A stretch of DNA of 25,089 bases from Clostridiales bacterium UBA1774. Lineage in GTDB: Bacteria > Bacillota > Clostridia > Oscillospirales > Oscillospiraceae. Shown here piece by piece: positions 1-5,714 of the stretch. Every line of letters starts with the position of its first letter. Positions within the stretch are counted from its first letter, which is position 1. The stretch lies in assembly GCA_002314635.1 (NCBI GenBank), contig DCGQ01000010.1, positions 1 to 25,089 on the forward strand, given 5' to 3'. The notes beneath the pieces are model-generated. The model saw only the letters and a list, made by a program, of their open reading frames with translations, was not told the DNA's origin and did not search any database. Position numbers and translations under genes: made by a program.

Positions 1-27
1 AAGATAGCACAACGCCAACACTTTTTA

Positions 28-58
28 CAGGAGCAGCAGCCGCTGCTCCTGTTTTTTT
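28..58 (+). terminator. Rho-independent terminator of an upstream unit
   Basis: A perfect 10-bp stem (CAGGAGCAGC at 28-37 with GCTGCTCCTG at 42-51), a 4-base loop and seven T's at 52-58. This is a textbook intrinsic terminator. It ends a rightward transcript entering from outside the window, only 39 bases before the start codon of the next gene. Confidence 0.9.
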
Positions 59-97
59 ATGATCCGACAAGCCTGGCACTTTGGGAATGGAGGTTCT

Positions 98-1252
98 ATG
101 ACACATAAACTGTATGATGCAGACAGCCATCAGAAAACATTTACCGCGAAAACAGTCCGCTGCACAGCGTATCAGGATAAATGGTGCGTGGTTCTGGACT
201 CCACGGCCTTCTTCCCGGAATCCGGCGGCCAGTACGGGGATCGGGGCAGCCTGAACGGTATTCCGGTTCTGGACACGCGGCTCATGGACGGAGAAATCTG
301 CCATATTACCGAAAAACCTCTGGAAGCAGGCAGCGCGGTTTTCGGCGTACTGGACTGGGAATGCAGATTCCGCCGTATGCAGAATCACAGCGGGGAGCAT
401 ATCCTTTCCGGACTGGTGTACCAAAAATACGGCTATCATAATGTTGGCTTCCATCTGGCGGACGGGGACGTGACCGTTGATTTCGACGGCGAGCTGAACC
501 GGGAACAGCTGGAAGAACTGGAAATTTTGGCGAATCGGAAGATCACTGAGAATGTGCCGGTCATCTGCCGCTACCCCCGGCAGGAAGAACTGCAAAAGCT
601 GGAATACCGCAGCAAGCTTGACCTGACAGAGAATGTGAGACTGGTGGAAATCACCGGCTGCGATCTGTGCGCCTGCTGTGCGCCCCATGTGAAGTCCACC
701 GGGGAGATCGGAAGCCTGCATATTCTGGATTTCATGCGCCACAGAGGCGGCACCAGACTCCATATGCTCTGCGGCATGGATGCGCTGGAGGACGCGCATC
801 GGCGCTATCTGGCAACGCTGGAAATCTCCGGCCTGCTAAGCGTCCCGCAGCTGGACACGCCGGAGGCGGTTCGGCGCTGTTTGAGAGAGCTGGAGGAACA
901 GAAAACCAGATTGTATGCAGCAAAGCAGGAGATTTTGAACCTTCTGACGGAAAGCATCCAACCGGACGAGGGGAATATCTGCCTGTTTTACGAGGAAATG
1001 GAGCCGGATTCGCTGCGGGAGCTGGTGAATGCCGGTATGCAAAAGACGCCGGGGATCTGCGCCGCCTTTTCCGGGCGGGACGGAGACTATAAATACATCA
1101 TCGGCAGCCGCAGTAACGATCTGAGACAGGCTGCAAAGGAGATCAATGCCGCGCTGCACGGGCGGGGCGGCGGCAGACCGGAGATGATTCAAGGCTCCTG
1201 CACCGCAGCCGCCTCGGAGATCCGCGCATGGTTTCATTGCAGAGAGGCATGA
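98..1252 (+). CDS. Alanyl-tRNA editing protein, AlaX-like with C-terminal DHHA1-type domain
   Basis: A 384-residue free-standing relative of the alanyl-tRNA synthetase editing module. By family it hydrolyses Ser or Gly mischarged onto tRNA-Ala in the cytoplasm. The zinc-site residues are visible: HSGEH (H97 and H101) and the CCAPH segment (C193 and H197, the CxxxH element seen as CGGTH in many relatives). The C-terminal third (about 300-375) has the glycine-rich GRGGGRPEM segment typical of DHHA1 domains, so this is the long AlaX form. An in-frame ATG at 59 exists, but the ATG at 98 follows TGGAGG by a few bases and begins the conserved domain, so I use 98. The next gene, deoC, starts 40 bases downstream on the same strand, so the two are probably co-transcribed. 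A terminator sits just upstream and I see no convincing promoter between it and the start. Confidence 0.88.
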   Translation: MTHKLYDADSHQKTFTAKTVRCTAYQDKWCVVLDSTAFFPESGGQYGDRGSLNGIPVLDTRLMDGEICHITEKPLEAGSAVFGVLDWECRFRRMQNHSGEHILSGLVYQKYGYHNVGFHLADGDVTVDFDGELNREQLEELEILANRKITENVPVICRYPRQEELQKLEYRSKLDLTENVRLVEITGCDLCACCAPHVKSTGEIGSLHILDFMRHRGGTRLHMLCGMDALEDAHRRYLATLEISGLLSVPQLDTPEAVRRCLRELEEQKTRLYAAKQEILNLLTESIQPDEGNICLFYEEMEPDSLRELVNAGMQKTPGICAAFSGRDGDYKYIIGSRSNDLRQAAKEINAALHGRGGGRPEMIQGSCTAAASEIRAWFHCREA

Positions 1253-1292
1253 GCGACAGCATATTGCATGACAGTCAGGAAGGAGAAACAAG

Positions 1293-1970
1293 ATGGACAT
1301 TCAGGAAATTCTTTCAAAATGTGACCATACGCTGCTGAAACAGACGGCAGTATGGGAGGATATTCGGCAGCTTTGCGAGGAAGGACTGGAATACAAGGTG
1401 GCATCGGTCTGCATCTCCCCCTGCTTTGTGGCGCAGTCCTCCGAGTATCTGGAAGGCCGTCTGCCTGTCTGCACCGTGATCGGTTTTCCCAACGGCGTGT
1501 GCAATACCGCGGTCAAGCGCTTCGAAACCGCGGAAGCTATAGCAGACGGCGCGGACGAGATCGACATGGTGGCCAACATCGGCTGGATCAAGGCCGGACT
1601 CTATCATCAGGTCATGCAGGAGATTCAGGAGGTTCGCAAAATCTGCGGCAGCCGCACGCTGAAGGTCATTATGGAAGCCTGCCTGCTGACGGAGGAGGAA
1701 AAGATTCAGATGTGCCGTGTGGTCTCCGATTCCGGCGCGGACTTTATCAAAACCTCCACCGGTTTTTCTACTGGCGGCGCTACGAAAGAGGATGTGGCAC
1801 TGTTGAAGGCAAATGTGGAGCCGCATCTGCACATTAAGGCTGCGGGAGGAATTGCAACGCTGGAGGACGCGGCGGAGTTTATCCGGCTTGGCGCGGACAG
1901 ACTGGGTACCAGCCGCATCGTCAAGCTGGCAAAGGCTTTGAAGGAATCCGGCGGGTCAGGAAACGCCTGA
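1293..1970 (+). CDS. deoC: Deoxyribose-phosphate aldolase
   Basis: A 225-residue class I aldolase of the DeoC family. It cleaves 2-deoxy-D-ribose 5-phosphate to glyceraldehyde 3-phosphate and acetaldehyde in deoxynucleoside catabolism. The catalytic residues are recognisable: D91 in EIDMVANIG, the Schiff-base lysine K153 in FIKTSTGF, and K182 in HIKAAGG. The length matches the short bacterial DeoC form. The start at 1293 has AAGGAG a suitable distance upstream. No other deo gene (phosphopentomutase, nucleoside phosphorylase) is adjacent. An iron-dependent alcohol dehydrogenase that could reduce the acetaldehyde product lies two genes downstream, but linking the two is inference. Confidence 0.96.
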   Translation: MDIQEILSKCDHTLLKQTAVWEDIRQLCEEGLEYKVASVCISPCFVAQSSEYLEGRLPVCTVIGFPNGVCNTAVKRFETAEAIADGADEIDMVANIGWIKAGLYHQVMQEIQEVRKICGSRTLKVIMEACLLTEEEKIQMCRVVSDSGADFIKTSTGFSTGGATKEDVALLKANVEPHLHIKAAGGIATLEDAAEFIRLGADRLGTSRIVKLAKALKESGGSGNA

Positions 1971-2070
1971 TACCGACGCCGCACGATACGGCTCAAAAGG
2001 CTGATTTTGCCAAAACCGCGCGGATGCCCGGCTACCCTCTGCCGGAAGGCCGGAGTCCGGCGCTTTTCTA

Positions 2071-2099
2071 TTGCGCTTTTCCGGAACTTGTATTACAAT
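2071..2099 (+). promoter_or_regulatory. Candidate sigma-A promoter for the nitroreductase/alcohol dehydrogenase pair
   Basis: TTGCGC at 2071-2076 and TACAAT at 2094-2099 are separated by 17 bp, placing a start about 30 bases ahead of the nitroreductase ATG. The -10 box matches 5 of 6 consensus positions but the -35 only 3 of 6, so this is a moderate prediction. A weak 5-bp hairpin (2049-2061) followed by TTTT just upstream might end the deoC transcript. Confidence 0.42.
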
Positions 2100-2134
2100 T
2101 CAGACAGAATCCATTACGACAGGAGGAACTATTC

Positions 2135-2656
2135 ATGAATACGATGGATGCAATCAAGCTTCGCCACTCTACCCGCGCCTTTTCGGATCGCCAGATTCCG
2201 GAGGAAGCTCTTCAGGAAATCCTGTTTGCCGGCGGTCAGGCTGCCATCGGCTGCGCGGATTTCGCCAGCTTGAAGCTGGTTGCGGTTCAGAACCCGGAAT
2301 TGCTTGCTGAGATTGATCTGTCCTCCGCAAACGGAAACCCGGATTCCCATCCGGTTTACCATGCGCCCACGCTGGTGGTGGTTGCGGCCAAGAAGGGTTT
2401 TCTGGAAAATATTGAACTGTCCAACGCCGGCTGCATCATTCAGAACATGATGGTCATGGCCGCAGATCAGGGTATCGACAGCGTGTATCTGTGGATGGCC
2501 ATGATGGGCATTAATCGCAGCGAGGAGCTGCAGAAAAAGCTGGGCTTCCCCGAGGGCTTTGCCTGCGTGGGAACCTGTGCGCTGGGTTATGCCGCAAAGG
2601 AATTTCCCAAGCTGAAGGCCGCAGAGCAGCGGCTGGAAGTAAGCGTGATTCGTTGA
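2135..2656 (+). CDS. Nitroreductase family protein
   Basis: A 173-residue small flavin-dependent nitroreductase. The N-terminal RHSTRAF signature (about 9-15) is the FMN-phosphate-contacting motif of the family. The middle has the APTLVVVAA strand and a NAGCIIQNMM helix typical of the dimeric FMN fold. At 173 residues it is at the short end of the family. Members use NAD(P)H to reduce nitroaromatics, quinones or enoyl substrates; the substrate here cannot be read from sequence. An in-frame ATG at 2024 exists, but AGGAGG at 2121-2126 selects the ATG at 2135, and the conserved domain begins there. It lies just ahead of the alcohol dehydrogenase with almost no gap, so the two are probably co-transcribed. 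Confidence 0.88.
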   Translation: MNTMDAIKLRHSTRAFSDRQIPEEALQEILFAGGQAAIGCADFASLKLVAVQNPELLAEIDLSSANGNPDSHPVYHAPTLVVVAAKKGFLENIELSNAGCIIQNMMVMAADQGIDSVYLWMAMMGINRSEELQKKLGFPEGFACVGTCALGYAAKEFPKLKAAEQRLEVSVIR

Positions 2657-2672
2657 CCGGAGGAAGATGACC

Positions 2673-3827
2673 ATGTTTCGCTATATGCAGAACTGCCCCG
2701 TCTATTTCGGCGCAGGCGCAATCGATCATCTGGGCGAGTATGTTTCGGAGCAGCTTTCCAGCAAAAAGGCACTGTGCGTTTACGACCCGGGCATCGAGGC
2801 CGCGGGAATTGTTGACCGTGCGGTAAAGAGCCTGCAGGCGGCGGGCATTGCCTGCGTCTGCTTCGGGCAGGTGGTGTCCGACCCCACCATCGGCGTGGTG
2901 GATGCGGCAGGAGAACTGGCCCTGCGGGAGCAGGTGGATGTGATCATCGGCATCGGCGGCGGCAGCAGCATGGATGCGGCCAAGGCCACCAGCATTCTGA
3001 TGTCCAACCCCGGCCCCATCAAAAAGTATGTGCTGGCTCACCCCATCAACGTGGATACCAAGGTGCCTGTGGTTTCCGTGCCCACAACCGCCGGAACCGG
3101 CTCCGAGGCCACCCGGGTGGCCATCATCACCCAGACGGAGACCAACGGCAAATGGAGCGTGTTTGTGAACACCGATCTGGCCGTGGTAGACCCGGAGCTG
3201 ACCTGCACGCTGCCAAAGGACGAGACCGCCTTCACCGGTTTGGACGCGCTGTCCCACGCGGCAGAGTGTGTGACCAGCAACGTGACCAATCCGCACAACC
3301 AGCTTTTTGCCTGTGCGGCCATCCGGAAGATCGTGGATAATCTGTACACCGCATGGAGTGAGCCGGACAATGTGGCTGCCAGAACCGAAATGGCCATGGC
3401 CGCGGACTGGGCCGGAATCGCCTTCGCGGAGACCATGTGCCATGTAGGTCACGCGCTGGCGGACGGCATGAGCATCCAGTTCCACACGCCCCACGGCTAC
3501 AACTGCGCCCAGGCGCTGCCGGTCACGCTGGAATACGCCGCGCCTGCGGTTCCGGCGGAGATCCTGAAGGTGGCAGAGGCCATGCGGATTCCCCTGACCG
3601 GGGAGGAAACTGCCGCGGAGCTGGGACGGCTTTGCGCGGACGCGGTCTGGGCCATGATGCGGAAGCTGGAAGTGAAGTCGCTGAAGGAGCTGGGTTATTC
3701 CCGGGAGGAAGTCCTGAAGGTGGCAGAGGAAGGCTATCAGAGCCACCTCAGCACCTACTGCCCGGTTCCGGTCACGAAAGAGGCGGCGCTGCAGATGGCC
3801 GCCAGAATGTACGACAATTATCAGTAA
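2673..3827 (+). CDS. Iron-containing (group III) alcohol dehydrogenase
   Basis: A 384-residue Fe-ADH family oxidoreductase, the usual length. GIGGGSSMDAAK forms the dinucleotide-binding loop. The metal ligands fit D191 and H195 (GLDALSHAAE), H260 (HVGHALAD) and H274 (HTPHG); the 14-residue gap between the last two is as in E. coli FucO. Members interconvert alcohols and aldehydes or ketones with NAD(P)H during fermentation; the substrate is unknown. Two ATGs are possible, 2667 and 2673. GGAGG at 2659-2663 is 3 bases from the first and 9 from the second, so I prefer 2673. It follows the nitroreductase stop by 16 bases. A link to acetaldehyde from DeoC or to aldehyde products of the glycyl radical enzyme is conceivable but unproven. 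Confidence 0.93.
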   Translation: MFRYMQNCPVYFGAGAIDHLGEYVSEQLSSKKALCVYDPGIEAAGIVDRAVKSLQAAGIACVCFGQVVSDPTIGVVDAAGELALREQVDVIIGIGGGSSMDAAKATSILMSNPGPIKKYVLAHPINVDTKVPVVSVPTTAGTGSEATRVAIITQTETNGKWSVFVNTDLAVVDPELTCTLPKDETAFTGLDALSHAAECVTSNVTNPHNQLFACAAIRKIVDNLYTAWSEPDNVAARTEMAMAADWAGIAFAETMCHVGHALADGMSIQFHTPHGYNCAQALPVTLEYAAPAVPAEILKVAEAMRIPLTGEETAAELGRLCADAVWAMMRKLEVKSLKELGYSREEVLKVAEEGYQSHLSTYCPVPVTKEAALQMAARMYDNYQ

Positions 3828-3860
3828 AAAAGGGAGCTGCCCCGGTTTCGGCGGCAGCTC
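3825..3860 (-). terminator. Hairpin with U-tract on the minus strand
   Basis: GAGCTGCC (3834-3841) pairs with GGCAGCTC (3853-3860), with a smaller inner CCG/CGG stem. Read leftward, the hairpin is followed after two C's by six T's (complement of 3826-3831), a good intrinsic terminator for transcripts coming from the flavoprotein gene at 4454. Read rightward it has no T-tract, so it would act only as a 3' stabilising hairpin for the dehydrogenase mRNA. Confidence 0.6.
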
Positions 3861-3870
3861 TCATAGGAAA

Positions 3871-3912
3871 GCGCCCCCTGTGCAGTACCTTGCCGGTCTG
3901 CATAGGGGGCGC
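3871..3912. repeat. 15-bp inverted repeat in the convergent intergenic gap
   Basis: GCGCCCCCTGTGCAG (3871-3885) and CTGCATAGGGGGCGC (3898-3912) pair over 15 bp with one G-U type mismatch and a 12-base loop. No long T-tract flanks it on either strand. It lies between the convergent dehydrogenase and flavoprotein genes. It could be a 3' mRNA end structure or part of a dispersed repeat; other copies cannot be tested here. Confidence 0.6.
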
Positions 3913-3979
3913 ATTGCTGCTCCGGAGAATAGGTATACCGGTCGGCATAAGCGGAGCCTGCCGCAGACCATCAGCCTTC

Positions 3980-4006
3980 TCGAAAAAAGTCCTTGGACTT
4001 TTTCGA
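3980..4006. terminator. A/T-rich inverted repeat, possible bidirectional terminator
   Basis: TCGAAAAAAGTCC (3980-3992) pairs with GGACTTTTTCGA (3995-4006) around a 2-base turn with a single bulged A. The 3' arm on either strand contains five or six T's. Such a palindrome can end transcription from both directions. It lies 55 bases past the stop of the leftward flavoprotein gene. Confidence 0.45.
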
Positions 4007-4061
4007 AAAAAAGAAGCCTCCCGGCATATCATCGGATGCCGGAAGACTTCGGGGTTGCTGC

Positions 4062-4454
4062 TCAGAACTTCACTTCGCGGGAGGGGCCGCCGAAGGAGGA
4101 GAAGGTGGCGACAGCGTCTTCCAGATAGAGGACCTGGGTGTTGTCGTCATCGGCCTTGTACTGGCCCTTCAGCTGGGGATAAGCGTCCAGCATGCTGACC
4201 TTGGCTTCCAGACGGTCATCGTTGATGGCCTTGGCAGCGATACGAACCCACTGGCCGCCTGCGAAAGCGCAGATCTCCACCTTGGGGTTGGCAGCCATCT
4301 GCTTGGAGCAGGGCTTGATCTTACCGGTCTGGATGTACAGCTTGCCGTCGAAAATGTTGACGGTGCCGAAAGGACGCACGCGGGGCTGGTCGCCCTCGAC
4401 GGTGGCCAGATAGTAGGTGCCGGCCTTCTTCAGAAATTCATAAACTTCCTGCAT
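4062..4454 (-). CDS. Pyridoxamine 5'-phosphate oxidase-like flavoprotein
   Basis: A 130-residue small split-barrel protein of the PNPOx-like superfamily. Features I recognise are an N-terminal helix (MQEVYEFLKKAG), then the strand YYLATVEGDQPRVRPFG typical of the FMN-binding barrel, followed by KLYIQTGKIKPCSKQM and a C-terminal barrel half. At this length it is not biosynthetic PdxH (about 200-220 residues). Relatives are small FMN- or F420-binding reductases or stress proteins, so the substrate is unknown. The ATG at 4454 is chosen because CAGGAGGAAT lies 7-16 bases upstream; the longer in-frame reading has no domain support. A strong promoter precedes it, divergent from the glycyl radical activase. 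Confidence 0.82.
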   Translation of the reverse strand: MQEVYEFLKKAGTYYLATVEGDQPRVRPFGTVNIFDGKLYIQTGKIKPCSKQMAANPKVEICAFAGGQWVRIAAKAINDDRLEAKVSMLDAYPQLKGQYKADDDNTQVLYLEDAVATFSSFGGPSREVKF

Positions 4455-4506
4455 GGTAAAATTCCTCCTGTACTCAATCTTGCGGCTGAGCCGCTTTTCT
4501 GAAACT

Positions 4507-4535
4507 ATTATAATACAGATATCCGCACTTGTAAA
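4507..4535 (-). promoter_or_regulatory. Strong sigma-A promoter of the flavoprotein gene
   Basis: On the minus strand TTTACA (complement of 4530-4535), a 17-bp spacer, then a perfect TATAAT (complement of 4507-4512). Eleven of twelve consensus positions match. The leader between it and the ATG includes a 5-bp hairpin at 4482-4494 (GCGGC/GCCGC). Confidence 0.82.
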
Positions 4536-4576
4536 GGCAGGGAAAAAGAATAAAATGATTCGACATAAACTGCATT

Positions 4577-4586
4577 TTTGCGCAAA
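4577..4586. promoter_or_regulatory. Palindromic candidate operator between divergent promoters
   Basis: TTTGCGCAAA is a perfect 10-bp palindrome. It sits 7 bases upstream of the -35 box of the glycyl radical activase promoter and about 40 bases upstream of the -35 of the divergent flavoprotein promoter. That position suits an activator or repressor. No adjacent regulator gene identifies the protein that would bind it. Confidence 0.35.
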
Positions 4587-4593
4587 CACGCTC

Positions 4594-4621
4594 TTGCAAA
4601 TCAGGAGATTTTGTATATAAT
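4594..4621 (+). promoter_or_regulatory. Sigma-A promoter of the glycyl radical enzyme operon
   Basis: TTGCAA at 4594-4599, 16-bp spacer, perfect TATAAT at 4616-4621. The predicted start is near 4628, leaving a leader of about 53 bases before the GTG of the activase. Confidence 0.72.
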
Positions 4622-4680
4622 GATCAAGTAGCATGGAATAGTTTCAGTTTCTGACCAAGAACGGAAAAGGAGAATCGGCA

Positions 4681-5640
4681 GTGGAATATACGAACGCTCC
4701 CGGTCATATTTATGATATTCAGGGTTACGCGGTACATGACGGCCCCGGAATCCGCACCACAGTCTATACCAAGGGCTGCCCGCTGAAATGCCTCTGGTGT
4801 CACAGTCCGGAATCCCAGCGGCATCAGTTCGAGCTGGGGTATCTGCCGCTGAAATGTCTGGGCGCTGACCTTTGTGAAAATGCCTGTATCAAGGCCTGCC
4901 CCGAGGGTGCCATCACCCGGGATGCACCCAGCAAGCTGATGGGCAAGGACCAGATGGTCGAGAAAATCAAGATCGACCGGGCCAAGTGCAGCGGCTGTCT
5001 GAAATGCGCGGATGCCTGCATCACCCAGTCCCTCTATACCGCCGGGTGGAATACCACGGTGGATGAGGTGTATACCCGCCTGATGAAGGACGTAAGCTTC
5101 TTTGAAAACGGCGGCGGCGTTACGATCTCCGGCGGCGAATGTATGGCGCAGTTCGATTTCACGCTGAACCTGTGCAAGCGTCTGAAGGACAGCGGTATTC
5201 ACATCTGCCTGGATACCACCGGATTTGCCCCCACCGCCCAGTACGGAGAGATCATGCCCTATGCGGATCTGTTCCTGTACGATTTGAAGCATATGGATTC
5301 CTATCACCATAAAAAGCTCACCGGCGTACCCAATGAGCTGATTCTGGATAACGCCCGCTTCCTGGCCAGGAACGGGGCCGCGCTGCAGGTGCGCTATCCC
5401 ATGATTCCCAAGCTGAACGACAGCGCGGAGAACATCCGCGCCACCGCCGAGTTCTGCAAGGAACTGGGCGACGCGGTGCAGCTGGTGCAGCTGCTGCCCT
5501 ATCACAAGGCAGGAAGGACAAAGTATGAGCGCCTTGGCTGGCGCTACCGGCTCACCAATGTGGAGCCGCCACCGGAGAGCTTCATGGAAAAAGCGCTGGA
5601 GGTCTTCAAAGCGCTGGAGCTGCCCTGCCAGATCCACTGA
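4681..5640 (+). CDS. Glycyl radical enzyme activating enzyme (radical SAM)
   Basis: A 319-residue radical SAM activase. It would cleave S-adenosylmethionine and abstract hydrogen from the conserved glycine of the enzyme encoded next door. CPLKCLWC (C33, C37, C40) is the CxxxCxxC ligand set for the catalytic 4Fe-4S cluster. A ferredoxin-like insert follows with two further Cys4 sets: C59, C65, C69, C73 and C103, C106, C109, C113. This three-cluster layout is that of the activases for dehydratase- or decarboxylase-type glycyl radical enzymes, not of the shorter pyruvate formate-lyase activase. TISGGE (about 150) is the glycine-rich SAM-binding element. The start is GTG at 4681 with AAGGAG about 8 bases upstream. 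The partner enzyme starts 74 bases after its stop, with a 6-bp hairpin (5651-5665) in the gap. Confidence 0.95.
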   Translation: MEYTNAPGHIYDIQGYAVHDGPGIRTTVYTKGCPLKCLWCHSPESQRHQFELGYLPLKCLGADLCENACIKACPEGAITRDAPSKLMGKDQMVEKIKIDRAKCSGCLKCADACITQSLYTAGWNTTVDEVYTRLMKDVSFFENGGGVTISGGECMAQFDFTLNLCKRLKDSGIHICLDTTGFAPTAQYGEIMPYADLFLYDLKHMDSYHHKKLTGVPNELILDNARFLARNGAALQVRYPMIPKLNDSAENIRATAEFCKELGDAVQLVQLLPYHKAGRTKYERLGWRYRLTNVEPPPESFMEKALEVFKALELPCQIH

Positions 5641-5650
5641 GCCACGGTTC

Positions 5651-5665
5651 CGCCCGGAGCGGGCG
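5651..5665 (+). other. Intercistronic hairpin between activase and glycyl radical enzyme
   Basis: CGCCCG and CGGGCG pair around a GAG loop. There is no T-tract, so it is unlikely to terminate. Such a stem may protect the downstream, more abundant mRNA segment and help make much more radical enzyme than activase. Confidence 0.4.
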
Positions 5666-5714
5666 ATCACGATGTTAATATTTGCACCTTTACCGGTGCC
5701 GGAAGGAGAATACC

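Noticed and set aside
2049..2067. Hairpin GCCGG-AGT-CCGGC followed by TTTT as a deoC terminator
   Set aside because: The stem is only 5 bp with a 3-base loop; too weak to list as a feature, although it may contribute.
2511..3746. Minus-strand 411-codon frame across the alcohol dehydrogenase
   Set aside because: Antisense shadow running over two verified plus-strand genes.
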